Source: Naumannella cuiyingiana (lineage in GTDB: Bacteria; Actinomycetota; Actinomycetes; Propionibacteriales; Propionibacteriaceae). From it: a stretch of 64,000 nucleotides of DNA. The notes under the pieces are model-generated. The model was given only the letters and a program-made list of their open reading frames with translations. It searched no databases and was not told the origin of the DNA. The stretch covers positions 1,426,001 through 1,490,000 of the forward strand of contig NZ_JACBZS010000001.1 in assembly GCF_013408305.1 (NCBI RefSeq), in the 5' to 3' direction. A program made the position numbers and the translations under genes. This document shows positions 17,033 through 26,730 of this stretch, in pieces; the stretch's first letter is position 1, and each line of letters begins with the position of its first letter.

Positions 17033-17821
17033 GTGCTCGTCTCCGCGGCCTCGCCCCGACCGATCCCGGCGCCACCCGGGGCCACGACCGTGGATCTGGC
17101 CGGCCTGCACGGCTGGTGGGCCCGGGGCGCGGCCGCGCCGCCGGACGGGGCCGACACCTGCACGATCGACGGGCCGCTCGCCGACCTCGGCCCCGGCCTG
17201 GTGGTGCTGGACGTCGACTCGACGCTGATCACCGCCGAGCAGATCGAGCTGCTCGCCGAGCACGCGGGCACCCGCGAGCGGGTCGCGGCGATCACCGAGC
17301 GGGCGATGCGCGGCGAGCTGGACTTCGCGGCGAGCCTCGCCGAGCGGGTCGCCACCCTGGCCGGCGTACCCGCGAGCGCGCTCGCCGAGGTCGGCGCGAG
17401 GATCGAGCTCTCCCCCGGGGCCGCAGACCTCGTCGCCGCGGTCCGGCGCAGCGGCGGGCAGGTCGGCCTGGTGTCCGGCGGCTTCGCCGAGATCGTCGAG
17501 CCGCTCGCGGCCGGTCTGGGCATCGAGCTCGTCCGCGCCAACCGACTGGAGACCCGCGACGGCGCGCTGACCGGCCGCACCACCGGCCCGGTGATCGACC
17601 GGCCGGCCAAGGCGCGTCACCTGCGCGAGTACGCGGCGGCGCTCGGCGTACCGCTCGAACGCACCGTCGCGATCGGTGACGGCGCCAACGATCTGGACAT
17701 GCTGCACGCGGCGGCGCTCGGGATCGCCTATTGCGCCAAGCCGGTCGTGGCCGCCGCCGCCGACGCCGCGATCACCTTTCCGCGGCTGGACGCGGCCCGG
17801 ATCTTCCTCGGCCTGGACTGA
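17033..17821 (+). CDS. serB: Phosphoserine phosphatase
   Basis: A 262-residue HAD-family enzyme that hydrolyses O-phospho-L-serine in the last step of serine synthesis. The nucleophile motif is DVDSTLI (about residues 60-66), with VSGG and the metal-binding GDGANDLDML near the C-terminus. The N-terminal 55 residues lack a clear ACT domain, so it is shorter than mycobacterial SerB2. The GTG start has no strong ribosome binding site. The neighbouring metB-like gene and the sulfur operon 12 kb away fit a serine-cysteine-methionine theme, but no operon links them. Confidence 0.9.
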   Translation: MLVSAASPRPIPAPPGATTVDLAGLHGWWARGAAAPPDGADTCTIDGPLADLGPGLVVLDVDSTLITAEQIELLAEHAGTRERVAAITERAMRGELDFAASLAERVATLAGVPASALAEVGARIELSPGAADLVAAVRRSGGQVGLVSGGFAEIVEPLAAGLGIELVRANRLETRDGALTGRTTGPVIDRPAKARHLREYAAALGVPLERTVAIGDGANDLDMLHAAALGIAYCAKPVVAAAADAAITFPRLDAARIFLGLD

Positions 17822-17874
17822 CCACGCGCCGAGAAGCGCCACCCCGCGCACGGCCCTGGCCTACCCTCGCGGCC

Positions 17875-19014
17875 ATGGCGTACGGCTTCAACACCCGCGC
17901 ACTCCGCGTCCCCCACGATCCGCTGACCGGGTCGGTGGTGCCCCCGATCCACCAGACGAGCACCTACGTCCAGGACGCCGTCGGCACGCTGCGCGGCGGC
18001 TACGAGTACTCCCGCGTCGCCAATCCGACCCGCACCGCGCTGCAGGACCAACTCGCCTCGCTCGAGGGGGCGGCGCACGCCTACGCCTTTCCCAGCGGGC
18101 TGTCGGCGACGGACGTACTGCTCCGCGCGGTGGTACGCCCGGGCGGGCGCGTGCTGCTGCCCGACGACGTCTACGGAGGCACCTACCGGCTGCTGGACAA
18201 GGTCCATGCCGGCACCGGCATCGGCTACGCGGTCGTCAACCAGCGCGATCTCGACGCGGTCGCCGCGGCCGTCGCGCAGGCGCCGGCCGGCTCGGCGCTG
18301 TGGCTGGAGACGCCGACGAATCCGATGATGCGGGTCGCCGACATCGCGGCCATCGCCGAGCTGGCCGCGGGCCACGGGGTCGCCGTGCTGGTGGACTCGA
18401 CGATGGCCTCGCCGTATCTGCAGCAGCCGCTCGCGCTCGGCGCGACCGCGGTGCTGCACTCCTCCACCAAGTACCTGGCCGGGCACTCCGATGTGCTGGG
18501 CGGCGTGGTGGCGACCAATGACGATGCGCTGGCCGAGCAGCTCGGCTTCCTCGCCAATGCCGTCGGCGCGGCGCCCGGCCCGATGGATGCCTGGCTGATC
18601 TCGCGCGGGGTGAAGACCCTCGGCGTGCGGATGGACCGGCACTGCGCGAACGCCCGCGCGGTGGCGCAGATGCTGCTCGACCATCCGCGGGTGGAACGGG
18701 TCCACTATCTCGGGCTGCCCGATGACCCCGGCCACGAGCTGGCCGCCCGGCAGATGCGCAATTTCGGCGGGATGGTGTCGTTCCGGCCGGCCGGCGGCGC
18801 CCAGGCGGCGGCCAATGTGGCGAAGTCGACCGAGTTGTTCACGCTCGCCGAGTCCCTCGGCGGGGTCGAGTCGCTGCTCTGCGTACCCGCCCAGATGACC
18901 CACGCGTCGGCCCAGGGCACCGAGCTGGCGCCGCCGGACGACCTCGTCCGGCTGTCGGTCGGGATCGAGGACGCCGACGACCTGCTCGCCGATCTGGATC
19001 GCGCGCTGGGCTGA
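17875..19014 (+). CDS. metB: Cystathionine gamma-synthase/lyase (Cys/Met metabolism PLP enzyme)
   Basis: 379 residues of the Cys/Met-metabolism PLP family (fold type I). Key stretches are the phosphate-binding YEYSRVANPTR, the FPSGLSA tight turn, ETPTNP, the aspartate in VDSTMASP, and the PLP lysine in HSSTKYLAGHSD (Lys199). Length and motifs fit cystathionine gamma-synthase (O-acyl-homoserine plus cysteine) or gamma-lyase; the two are not separable by eye, so the symbol is tentative. It is transcribed alone, with 53 bases before it and 48 after. Confidence 0.82.
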   Translation: MAYGFNTRALRVPHDPLTGSVVPPIHQTSTYVQDAVGTLRGGYEYSRVANPTRTALQDQLASLEGAAHAYAFPSGLSATDVLLRAVVRPGGRVLLPDDVYGGTYRLLDKVHAGTGIGYAVVNQRDLDAVAAAVAQAPAGSALWLETPTNPMMRVADIAAIAELAAGHGVAVLVDSTMASPYLQQPLALGATAVLHSSTKYLAGHSDVLGGVVATNDDALAEQLGFLANAVGAAPGPMDAWLISRGVKTLGVRMDRHCANARAVAQMLLDHPRVERVHYLGLPDDPGHELAARQMRNFGGMVSFRPAGGAQAAANVAKSTELFTLAESLGGVESLLCVPAQMTHASAQGTELAPPDDLVRLSVGIEDADDLLADLDRALG

Positions 19015-19062
19015 GAGCCGGTACGCCCGCGCGCGGGCGGCTCGGACCGATAGCCTGTCCTC

Positions 19063-19920
19063 GTGAGCGAGGGCGAGCGGCTGACCCACCGGAGCGGCGG
19101 CTATCGAGGCGACCACGGTCCGGTGACCTTCACCAGCTACGCGCTGGGCGCGCAGGTGACATCGGTCGCGCTCGGCGATGATCAACTGTTCTTCCTGAGC
19201 GACCTGGCGACGTATCGCCCGGGGGCCGCCATCCGCGGCGGCGTACCGGTCTGCTTCCCGTGGTTCGCCGACGGTCCGGACGGCGACCTGGCGCCCAGCC
19301 ACGGCTTCGTGCGCAAGGTCGAGTGGGAGCTGATCGGTGATCGTGGCGACGAGACCGGTCACGAGTTGTTGTGGCGGATCGGGTCGGAACAGGTCGCCGC
19401 GGCGGACGGCCGCGAGGAGTGGCCAGCCGACTTCGAGGCCATCTGCCGGCATGCCTTCGGCGAGGACGGCGTACTGATCGAGCTGACGGTACGCAATCGC
19501 GGAGCGGAGCCGATCACCTTCGAGGAGCTGCTGCACAGCTACCTGCGGGTCGATGATCTTGACGCGCTGCGGGTCACCGGCCTGGCCGGGGCGCGCTATC
19601 TGGACAAGACCCGCGACCTCGCCGAGTTCACCCAGGAGGGCGACGTCTCGTTCACCGGCCCGACCGACCGGATCTATGCCAGCGACGCGTCGCTGACCCT
19701 GCACGACGGCGACCGGACGATCATCGTCGACAAGATCAATTCGGCGAACACCGTGGTCTGGAACCCGTTCGACGCAGGTGTCGCGAAGTTCGCCGATCTC
19801 GGCCCCGATGACTGGCGCCGGTTCGTCTGCATCGAGGCCGGCAATGTCAGGGAGAACGCGATCACCGTCGATCCGGGCGCCGAGCACACTTTCGGTACGC
19901 GGATTCGGCGCGCCCCGTGA
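19063..19920 (+). CDS. D-hexose-6-phosphate mutarotase (aldose 1-epimerase-like, YeaD family)
   Basis: A 285-residue galactose-mutarotase-fold protein. Diagnostic segments are AIRGGVPVCFPWF, the catalytic-His region PSHGFVRKVEW, FEELLHSYLRV, and the C-terminal VCIEAGNV with the conserved Glu. The family interconverts alpha and beta anomers of glucose-6-phosphate or related sugar phosphates in the cytoplasm. It starts at GTG 19063 and shares a GTGA overlap with the lysoplasmalogenase-like gene that follows, so the two are translated together although no shared pathway is obvious. Confidence 0.88.
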   Translation: MSEGERLTHRSGGYRGDHGPVTFTSYALGAQVTSVALGDDQLFFLSDLATYRPGAAIRGGVPVCFPWFADGPDGDLAPSHGFVRKVEWELIGDRGDETGHELLWRIGSEQVAAADGREEWPADFEAICRHAFGEDGVLIELTVRNRGAEPITFEELLHSYLRVDDLDALRVTGLAGARYLDKTRDLAEFTQEGDVSFTGPTDRIYASDASLTLHDGDRTIIVDKINSANTVVWNPFDAGVAKFADLGPDDWRRFVCIEAGNVRENAITVDPGAEHTFGTRIRRAP

Positions 19921-20603
19921 GCTACGCGGCGGCCTGGGCGGCGTACTGGATCACCGCAGCGGCCCATCTGACCTTCCAACTGCTCGGCCTGCCGACCGCG
20001 GCCGCGATCAGCCAGGTGCTGCTGGTGCCGTGCCTGATCGTCGCGGTGGCCACCTCCCGCACGCATTCCTCGCCGCTGCGCAACTGGATGCTGGCCGCGT
20101 TGTTCTTCTCCTGGGTCGGCGACGCCCTGCCCAAGCTGCTGCCGCCATCGGCGGAGATCTATGCCATGATCGGCGGCTTCTTCGTCGCGCAACTGTGCTG
20201 GATGATCGGGCTGTGGCGGCTGCGGGAGCGGTCGCTGATCATGACCGCGCGCTGGCAGTTGCCGATCTATCTGATCGCCGGGATGGTGCTGATCGGCATC
20301 CTGGTGCCGACCGCCGGGGTGCTGGTGCCGGCGGTGGCCGCCTATGGGGTGGTCGTGATCGCGATGGCCGTGCTGGCGAGCGGGCTGGGCCGGATCGGCC
20401 AGCTCGGCGGCATCATCTTCCTGATCTCCGACGCGCTGATCGCCTTCGACCGGTTCGCGCCGTGGCTCGACATCCCGCTCGCGGGCCCGGCGATCATGGC
20501 CACCTACATCCTCGCGCAGGCCCTGCTGGTGACCGCGACCCTGCGCTACCTGCGCAACCGGCCTGCGCGCTCCCGCGCCACGGCCACCACGCTGCGTCGC
20601 TGA
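19917..20603 (+). CDS. Lysoplasmalogenase (YhhN/TMEM86 family)
   Basis: A 228-residue integral membrane protein with roughly seven or eight hydrophobic helices. Family-typical polar residues sit in the membrane: SWVGDALPK in the third helix and LISDALIAFDRF near the sixth. These Asp-containing stretches are the presumed active site. Characterised relatives hydrolyse the vinyl-ether bond of lysoplasmalogen. Whether this organism makes plasmalogens cannot be told from the window. The GTG start overlaps the mutarotase stop by four bases. Confidence 0.82.
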   Translation: MSYAAAWAAYWITAAAHLTFQLLGLPTAAAISQVLLVPCLIVAVATSRTHSSPLRNWMLAALFFSWVGDALPKLLPPSAEIYAMIGGFFVAQLCWMIGLWRLRERSLIMTARWQLPIYLIAGMVLIGILVPTAGVLVPAVAAYGVVVIAMAVLASGLGRIGQLGGIIFLISDALIAFDRFAPWLDIPLAGPAIMATYILAQALLVTATLRYLRNRPARSRATATTLRR

Positions 20604-20694
20604 GCCGGCCTCCGTCGCTGAACCGGGCCATTGGCGCGATTCCTGCCTTGGTTGGCTTCGGGGCCGCTCGCGCGACACCGGCCCGTCCCCTGCG

Positions 20695-21981
20695 ATGGGC
20701 GACATGACCGAACGACTCGACACCCCCGAGCACGCCCCGGCCCCCGAGCAGACCATCGGGGTCGTCCAGGGCACGGCGCTCTACGTGTGCGCGATCCTCG
20801 GCGCCGGGGTGTTGGTGCTGCCGGGGCAGGCGGCCTCGCTCGCCGGTCCCGCCTCGCTCCTCGCCTGGGGGTTCAGCCTGCTGGCCGGGCTGCCGCTCGC
20901 GTTCACCTTTGCCGCCCTGGCCTCGCGGCACCCCGACGCCGGCGGCGTCGCGACCTACGCCGCCCGGGCGTTCGGGCCGGCGGCGGGCGGCATCGCCGGC
21001 TGGTGGTACTTCATCGCCGGATCCGTCGGCCAGACGATCGTCCCGCTCACGGCCGGCTACTACCTGTGTGCCGCCGCGGGCCTCGACCAGCGCCTCGCGC
21101 CGCTGTTCGCCGCGGGCGTGCTCGCCGCCGCGGTCGCCGCGAACCTGGCCGGCCTGCGGATCGGCGCCCGGCTGCAGATCGCGCTCGCGGCGGCCGTCGC
21201 GGTGATCCTCGCCGCCGTCATCGTGATCGCGCTGCCCCAGCTCGATCCGGCCGCATTTCGCCCGTTCGCGCCGGCCGGGCCGGCGGGCATCGGTCGCGCG
21301 ACGATCGTGTTGTTCTTCGCCTTCGCCGGCTGGGAGGCGATCGCCCACCTGTCCGGGGAGTTCCGGGACGTACGCCGCACGCTGCCGCTCGCCACCGCGT
21401 GCACGGCCGCGATCGTCGGCATCCTCTACCTCGGCGTGGCGCTCGCCGTGGTGGGCACCGGCACCTACGGCACGCCCGAGCTGGACCGGATCGCGCTCGG
21501 CCGGATCGTCGAGAACGGGCTCGGCCTCTCCGCGGTGGTGATCATGGGGGTCGCCGCCGCGATCATCTGCCTCGGCACCACCAATGCCTTCGTGGCGTCG
21601 GTCTCGCGGCTCGGCTTCGCGCTCGGCCGCGACGGCTGGGCGCCGCACTGGCTCGGGCGACGGTCCGCCCGCGGCGTACCCGTCGCCGCCGTGCTCACCG
21701 TCGGCGGAATCGGCGGGGCGGGGCTGCTCGGCTCGGCGCTGTTCGGCTGGGGCACCGACGATCTGGTCTTCGTACCGTCGGTGCTGGTGCTGGTCACCTA
21801 TCTGTTGGGCGCGGCGGCGGCCTGGCGGCTGTTCAGCGGCCGGTCGCGATGGGTCGCCGGTCTCGCGGTGGCCCTGCTGCTGATCCCGGCGCCGTTCGCG
21901 GCCGCCCATCTGCTGGTGCCGGCGGCGATCGCGGCGATCCTGCTCGGCTGGCGGGTCGCCCGCGGCCGGCGTACCGGCTGA
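20695..21981 (+). CDS. APC superfamily amino acid permease (YjeH-like)
   Basis: 428 residues with about 12 hydrophobic helices. The first helix carries the unwound APC substrate motif ([11 protein letters not shown]), and helix 6 has FFAFAGWEA. The length and pattern match bacterial amino acid exporters and permeases of the YjeH/APC type rather than the longer ABT or SGP branches. Two in-frame ATGs exist, at 20695 and 20704; the second is equally plausible. It stands alone between the lysoplasmalogenase gene and the aldehyde dehydrogenase operon. The substrate is unknown. Confidence 0.82.
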   Translation: MGDMTERLDTPEHAPAPEQTIGVVQGTALYVCAILGAGVLVLPGQAASLAGPASLLAWGFSLLAGLPLAFTFAALASRHPDAGGVATYAARAFGPAAGGIAGWWYFIAGSVGQTIVPLTAGYYLCAAAGLDQRLAPLFAAGVLAAAVAANLAGLRIGARLQIALAAAVAVILAAVIVIALPQLDPAAFRPFAPAGPAGIGRATIVLFFAFAGWEAIAHLSGEFRDVRRTLPLATACTAAIVGILYLGVALAVVGTGTYGTPELDRIALGRIVENGLGLSAVVIMGVAAAIICLGTTNAFVASVSRLGFALGRDGWAPHWLGRRSARGVPVAAVLTVGGIGGAGLLGSALFGWGTDDLVFVPSVLVLVTYLLGAAAAWRLFSGRSRWVAGLAVALLLIPAPFAAAHLLVPAAIAAILLGWRVARGRRTG

Positions 21982-22120
21982 TCGATCGCCCACGGCCGGC
22001 CCCTCACGCGGTCCCGGCGACCGGTGGACTTCACCCGCGACCGGGCGGATACTGGTCGTCCGGGGCCGGGCGGCCGTCAGGGCGGCGTGGCCCACCGAAC
22101 TCGCAGGACAAGGACGTCAC

Positions 22121-23644
22121 ATGCCAGTCATCCCGAAGCCCGGCACCGAGGGCTCGCCGATCACGCTGCAGGACCGCTACGACAACTGGATCAACAACGA
22201 GTGGGTGCCGCCGGCGAGCGGTGAATACTTCGAGAATCCGTCGCCGGTCACGGGCAAGGTCTACACCGAGGTCGCGCGCTCCAATGCCGACGACATCGAA
22301 AAGGCGCTCGACGCCGCCTGGCGCGCGTTCCCCGCCTGGTCGAAGACCTCCACCACCGAGCGGTCCAACCTGCTGTTGCAGATGGCCGACCGGATGGAGG
22401 CGAACGCCGAGGCGCTGGCCGCCGCGGAGAGCTGGGACAACGGCAAGGCGATCCGCGAGCCGCTGGCCGCCGACATCCCGCTCGCCGTTGATCATCTGCG
22501 TTACTTCGCCGGCGCGATCCGCACCCAGGAAGGCACGATCAGCCAGATCGACGAGGACACCGTCGCCTATCACTTCCACGAGCCGCTGGGCGTGGTCGGT
22601 CAGATCATCCCGTGGAACTTCCCGCTGCTGATGGCGATCTGGAAGCTCGCCCCGGCGCTCGCCGCCGGTGACTGCGTGGTGCTCAAGCCGGCCGAGCAGA
22701 CGCCGGTGTCGATCTTGGAGCTGATGAAGATCGTCGGCGATCTGTTCCCGCCCGGCGTGCTCAACGTCGTGAACGGCTTCGGCACCGAGGCCGGCAAGCC
22801 GCTCGCCTCCAACCCGCGGATCCGCAAGGTCGCGTTCACCGGCGAGACGACGACCGGCCGGTTGATCATGCAGTACGCCTCGCAGAACCTGATCCCAGTG
22901 ACCCTGGAGCTCGGCGGGAAGAGCCCGAACATCTTCTTCGACGACGTCTTCGCCAAGGCCGATGACTATGCGAACAAGGTGGTCGAGGGATTCACGATGT
23001 TCGCGCTGAACCAGGGCGAGGTGTGCACCTGCCCCTCGCGCGCGCTGGTCCAGGGCGGCATCTATGACGAGTTCCTGGCCAAGGTGGTGGAGCGTACCCG
23101 CAACGTGAAGCAGGGCGACCCGTTCGACACCGACACCCAGGTCGGCGCGCAGGCGTCGAATGATCAGTTCGAGAAGATCATGTCCTACATCCAGATCGGC
23201 AAGGACGAGGGCGCGAACGTGCTGGTCGGCGGTGAGGCAGCCCAGCTCGACGGCGAGCTCGCCGGCGGTTGGTATGTCCAGCCGACGATCTTCGAGGGCA
23301 AGAACAACATGCGGATCTTCCAGGAGGAGATCTTCGGTCCGGTGGTCAGCGTGACCAGCTTCACCGACTTCGACGAGGCGATGCAGATCGCCAACGAGAC
23401 CCTCTACGGACTCGGCGCCGGGGTCTGGTCCCGCGACGGCAACACGGCCTACCGCGCCGGGCGGGAGATCCAGGCCGGCCGGGTCTGGGTGAACTGCTAT
23501 CACCTCTATCCCGCGCACGCGGCGTTCGGCGGCTACAAGCAGTCCGGCATCGGGCGGGAGAACCACGCGATGATGCTTGATCACTACCAGCAGACGAAGA
23601 ACATGCTGGTCTCCTACTCGGACAAGGAGATGGGCTTCTTCTGA
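22121..23644 (+). CDS. NAD-dependent aldehyde dehydrogenase (acetaldehyde/ExaC-AldB type)
   Basis: A 507-residue class-3-like ALDH. Motifs are [10 protein letters not shown] (NAD-binding), [15 protein letters not shown], the catalytic Glu region [11 protein letters not shown], and the nucleophile Cys302 in [11 protein letters not shown] with a second Cys two residues on. These features are typical of acetaldehyde dehydrogenases that work with ethanol or ethanolamine oxidation. AAGGAC lies at ribosome-binding distance before the ATG. The DUF779 gene follows with a one-base overlap, the usual partner of this ALDH subtype. Confidence 0.92.
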   Translation: MPVIPKPGTEGSPITLQDRYDNWINNEWVPPASGEYFENPSPVTGKVYTEVARSNADDIEKALDAAWRAFPAWSKTSTTERSNLLLQMADRMEANAEALAAAESWDNGKAIREPLAADIPLAVDHLRYFAGAIRTQEGTISQIDEDTVAYHFHEPLGVVGQIIPWNFPLLMAIWKLAPALAAGDCVVLKPAEQTPVSILELMKIVGDLFPPGVLNVVNGFGTEAGKPLASNPRIRKVAFTGETTTGRLIMQYASQNLIPVTLELGGKSPNIFFDDVFAKADDYANKVVEGFTMFALNQGEVCTCPSRALVQGGIYDEFLAKVVERTRNVKQGDPFDTDTQVGAQASNDQFEKIMSYIQIGKDEGANVLVGGEAAQLDGELAGGWYVQPTIFEGKNNMRIFQEEIFGPVVSVTSFTDFDEAMQIANETLYGLGAGVWSRDGNTAYRAGREIQAGRVWVNCYHLYPAHAAFGGYKQSGIGRENHAMMLDHYQQTKNMLVSYSDKEMGFF

Positions 23645-24153
23645 TGGATGATCCCGGCACCCCGACCGAATGGTCGAGCCGCGTGCTGATCACCGACCGG
23701 GCGGCCGAGCTCCTCGGCCGCCTGGTCGGTCGGCACGGCCCGGTGATGTTCCACCAGTCCGGCGGCTGCTGCGACGGGTCGGCACCGATGTGTTACCCCC
23801 AGGGCGAGTTCATCGTCGGCGACCGTGATGTGCTGCTCGGTGTGATCAGCGCGGGCCCCGGCGAGCCCGGCGCCCCGGTCTGGATCTCGGGCTCGCAGTA
23901 CGAGCTGTGGAAGCACACCCAACTCGTGCTCGACGCCGTACCCGGTCGCGGTTCGGGATTCTCCCTGGAGGCACCCGAGGGGCAACGCTTCCTGACCCGG
24001 TCGCGGGTCATCCCGCCCGAGCGCGAGGACCGGCTGCCGCCGGTGCTCACCGGGTCGGCCGTCGAGGAGGGCGCGCCCCTGCCCGACCCGCTCGGCCCGG
24101 TCGAACCCACCGGGGCGCTCGGCGAGGTGTGTCGGCCGGCCACAACCCGCTGA
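23644..24153 (+). CDS. DUF779 protein, partner of aldehyde dehydrogenase
   Basis: 169 residues. The core (about 15-115) has the DUF779 signature FHQSGGCCDGSAPMCYP with three conserved cysteines and a later VWISGSQYELWKHTQ segment. The family is found next to acetaldehyde dehydrogenases; its role is not established, though the Cys cluster suggests metal or redox chemistry (inference). It is translationally coupled to the ALDH (TGATG). The last 40-50 residues are Pro-rich and probably disordered, longer than in most relatives. Confidence 0.88.
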   Translation: MDDPGTPTEWSSRVLITDRAAELLGRLVGRHGPVMFHQSGGCCDGSAPMCYPQGEFIVGDRDVLLGVISAGPGEPGAPVWISGSQYELWKHTQLVLDAVPGRGSGFSLEAPEGQRFLTRSRVIPPEREDRLPPVLTGSAVEEGAPLPDPLGPVEPTGALGEVCRPATTR

Positions 24154-24296
24154 TCGCGTCGTCCGCGCCGACGCGAGGAATCGGCGTACCTGAGGAAACT
24201 CCTCGCCGGTGCTGGGAATCTCTCATCCGGACGGGCAAACTGGCCTGCACTGCCCGGGGCTCCCTCGCGGCGGGAAGTCGGAAGGTTTTGTCTGCA

Positions 24297-25274
24297 ATGA
24301 GTGGTACGCCGCGCGCCGGCACCGCCCGGGTGCTTGCGCTCCCCCTCACCGTCGCGCTCCTGGGTCTGGCGCTGCTGGCCGGCCGGGCACCGACGGCCGC
24401 CGCCGAACCCGCCCCGACGGCCCTGTCGGTGGAGTACCAAACCTTGGTCGCGGGGCCCGGCGAACAGGTCGGCGTGACGGGCTCGGTGACCATCGGCGGA
24501 CAGCCCGGCCCCGCCGGCGTGCCGGTCGACGTGACCTTCGACGGCGAGCAGGTCCTGGCCACCATCGAGACCGGCGAGGGTGGAATGTTGCGGGGCTCCT
24601 TCGCCGTCCCCGACGACGCGCGACCGGGCGACCGGCAGCTTCTCGCGATGATCGAGGGCGACGAGACGCGCAATGCCGCCGTCCAGGGCGACCTGTTGCA
24701 GATCACCGGCCGGCGCGCGCAGACGGCGTTGACCGCCCAGGTCGACCCCGCGCCCGTCGACCAGGGCCAGCCCGTGCGGGTGAGCGGGCAGGTCACCCGT
24801 GGCGACGGTCGGCCGACCGGGCGGGTCAGCGTCGAGGTGCTCGGTGGCGCGGCCGCCGATCACCTGGACACGATCGACACCGACGACCAGGGCCGCTTCG
24901 ATGCCCAGGTCACCGTGCCGCCGGGCGCGGGAGACGCCGGGGACTTCCCGGCGTACCCGCTGCTGATCAGTTTCGAAGGCACCGATGCGCTGACCGGCGC
25001 GGAGCAGCCGCTCACGCTGACCCTGAACCGCCCGCCCGATCCGCAGGCGGAGGCGCAGACCGACGAGCCGGCCCCCGCGCCCGATGAGGCCACGCCGAGC
25101 GAGTCGGCCACCGTCGCGGCGGCCCCCGGCCAGGATTCGGCGCGGCCGTCCGAGCTCACGCTGGTCCCGATCTGGGTCTGGTTCATCGTCTGTGCCGGGT
25201 TCGTCGCCGTGGTCGGCGCGGCGATGATCGCGCACCGCCGCCGGCCGGACGAGAACTCCCGGCTGCTGCCCTGA
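24297..25274 (+). CDS. Secreted, membrane-anchored protein with Ig-like domains
   Basis: 325 residues: a signal peptide (to about 38, ending APTAAAEP), two Ig-like/bacterial Big-type beta domains (about 42-130 and 140-245; repeated phrases VGVTGSVT and VRVSGQVT), an Ala/Pro/Glu-rich stalk, and a C-terminal transmembrane helix (IWVWFIVCAGFVAVVGAAM) with an Arg-rich tail. There is no LPXTG motif. It is probably an extracytoplasmic structural or adhesive protein held in the membrane. The ATG at 24297 has GGAAGG upstream. The 143-base leader region includes a short inverted repeat GAGGA-AAC-TCCTC at 24192-24204. Confidence 0.75.
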   Translation: MSGTPRAGTARVLALPLTVALLGLALLAGRAPTAAAEPAPTALSVEYQTLVAGPGEQVGVTGSVTIGGQPGPAGVPVDVTFDGEQVLATIETGEGGMLRGSFAVPDDARPGDRQLLAMIEGDETRNAAVQGDLLQITGRRAQTALTAQVDPAPVDQGQPVRVSGQVTRGDGRPTGRVSVEVLGGAAADHLDTIDTDDQGRFDAQVTVPPGAGDAGDFPAYPLLISFEGTDALTGAEQPLTLTLNRPPDPQAEAQTDEPAPAPDEATPSESATVAAAPGQDSARPSELTLVPIWVWFIVCAGFVAVVGAAMIAHRRRPDENSRLLP

Positions 25275-25281
25275 CCGGCGG

Positions 25282-26589
25282 TCAGCGCCACCGTTCGCGG
25301 GCCGATTCCAACAAGCTGACGGGTTCCTCGGCGGCGAGCCGCGCCGCCTCGGCGATCCGTTCCGCGGCCTCGCCCGAGCGATGGTGGCTGAGGTTGTACC
25401 ACCAGCCGCCGCCCGCCTGGCTGACCAGCACCGCCACCCCGGCGGGATCGCCGGGCTCGGTCCAGCAGGCCATCTCGCGCCGCTCGCCGGCCCACGGCCA
25501 GGCGTCGCCGGAGACCCAGCGCCCCATGAAGACGTGCGTCAGCCCGATCGGTGCGGCCGGATGCACCGCGCCGCCCGGCCCCTGCTCCGCACCGCCGCGC
25601 CGGGCCAGCGCCCGGGCGGCGCCGAGCGCCATCACCGCCAGTGGGCGCCCGGACTCGACCACTCTCTGCACGCGCTCGGTGAGCGCGGACGGATCGGCCA
25701 GCTCGGGCACGGGCAGTGCGAGACCGCTGACGAAGTTGCCGTGCACCCGCCGCGGCCGGGGCAGATAGCGCCGGTTGTCGACCACCAGATTCACCCGCGG
25801 CTGTTGGGCCAGGCCGACCCGGTGCAACGCGAGCCGGACGATGCTCAGGGAGACCATGGCCTGGCTGGCCCGCGGCGCGTGCGCACGCCGCCACTGCAGG
25901 ATCTCCCGGCGGACCTCGCGACCGGCGCCGCGCAGGACCACGGTCCGCGTCGCGGGTACGCCGGGCCCGGGATCGGGCAGCTCCGGCGCCGGGTCCTCGT
26001 GGCGCGCCGCGCGTCGGGCATCCAGCAGCCCGCTCACCGCGGCCCGCGAGGAGAACGTGTGCAGCAGCGCGCGCGCCAGCGGGGCCCGGGGGTCGCGCGA
26101 CTGCGCCCACTCGGGCAGCACCCCGTCCGCGGCGAAGCGCAGGATGCCCGACGTCATCGCATCGATCGTCCGGCCGTCGGCCAGGTCGTGGCTGCAGGAC
26201 AGTGCCACCCGGAACGGCGAGTGCCACAACTGGTAGGTCAGCGGCCCCGCCGGATGGGCCCGGCCGTGCCGAAGCACGGTCGCCACATCGTCGGCCGTCG
26301 GCCGGTCCGGGTCGGGATCCGGCAGGGGCACGACCATCGCCTCGACCACCTCGCGCAGCCGCCCCGGGTCGAACAGCCAGCGTCCGGAGGGGGTCGCGGT
26401 CAGGCCGAGGCGTACCCACGGTCCGCGGCGGGCAAGCTCCAGGATCGCCGAGCGGATGTCGTCCGGGGCCGGCACCACCAGGTCTCCCCAGGCGGCGTGG
26501 TTGACGACGCCGCGATAGATCCGATCCACCACACCGGGCGCGACGGTGCGACGCCCGCGCGGGGCGCGCTTCGTGATCGTGTCGGTCAC
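25282..26589 (-). CDS. CAT/condensation-superfamily acyltransferase-like protein
   Basis: 435 residues with the active-site pattern HxxxDG (HDLADG, His134-Gly139) seen in chloramphenicol acetyltransferase, NRPS condensation domains and Pap/wax-ester acyltransferases. A second conserved-looking region, GNFVSGLALPVPEL (about 282-295), sits where those enzymes carry their bridging strand. No carrier protein, NRPS or PKS gene is nearby, so the acyl donor and acceptor are unknown. The start is a GTG. It converges with the secreted Ig-like protein gene, with seven bases between stops. Confidence 0.6.
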   Translation of the reverse strand: MTDTITKRAPRGRRTVAPGVVDRIYRGVVNHAAWGDLVVPAPDDIRSAILELARRGPWVRLGLTATPSGRWLFDPGRLREVVEAMVVPLPDPDPDRPTADDVATVLRHGRAHPAGPLTYQLWHSPFRVALSCSHDLADGRTIDAMTSGILRFAADGVLPEWAQSRDPRAPLARALLHTFSSRAAVSGLLDARRAARHEDPAPELPDPGPGVPATRTVVLRGAGREVRREILQWRRAHAPRASQAMVSLSIVRLALHRVGLAQQPRVNLVVDNRRYLPRPRRVHGNFVSGLALPVPELADPSALTERVQRVVESGRPLAVMALGAARALARRGGAEQGPGGAVHPAAPIGLTHVFMGRWVSGDAWPWAGERREMACWTEPGDPAGVAVLVSQAGGGWWYNLSHHRSGEAAERIAEAARLAAEEPVSLLESARERWR

Positions 26590-26730
26590 CCGATCGGCCT
26601 TCCCCCGAAGGTCGGGCGGCCGTCCGGCCGCCGGCGGGCCGGCGGCCCACGGCCGGTCAGCGTAGCCGCCGCGCGCGGCCGACGCCCACCCCGATCGGCG
26701 GGCGCCGCGTGTCGGCCGCCCGGCCGCGGG

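Noticed and set aside
15962-17851. N-terminal extension of the PP2C frame to 17851
   Set aside because: It would run antisense through the methyltransferase and serB genes, and the PP2C domain starts right after 15961.
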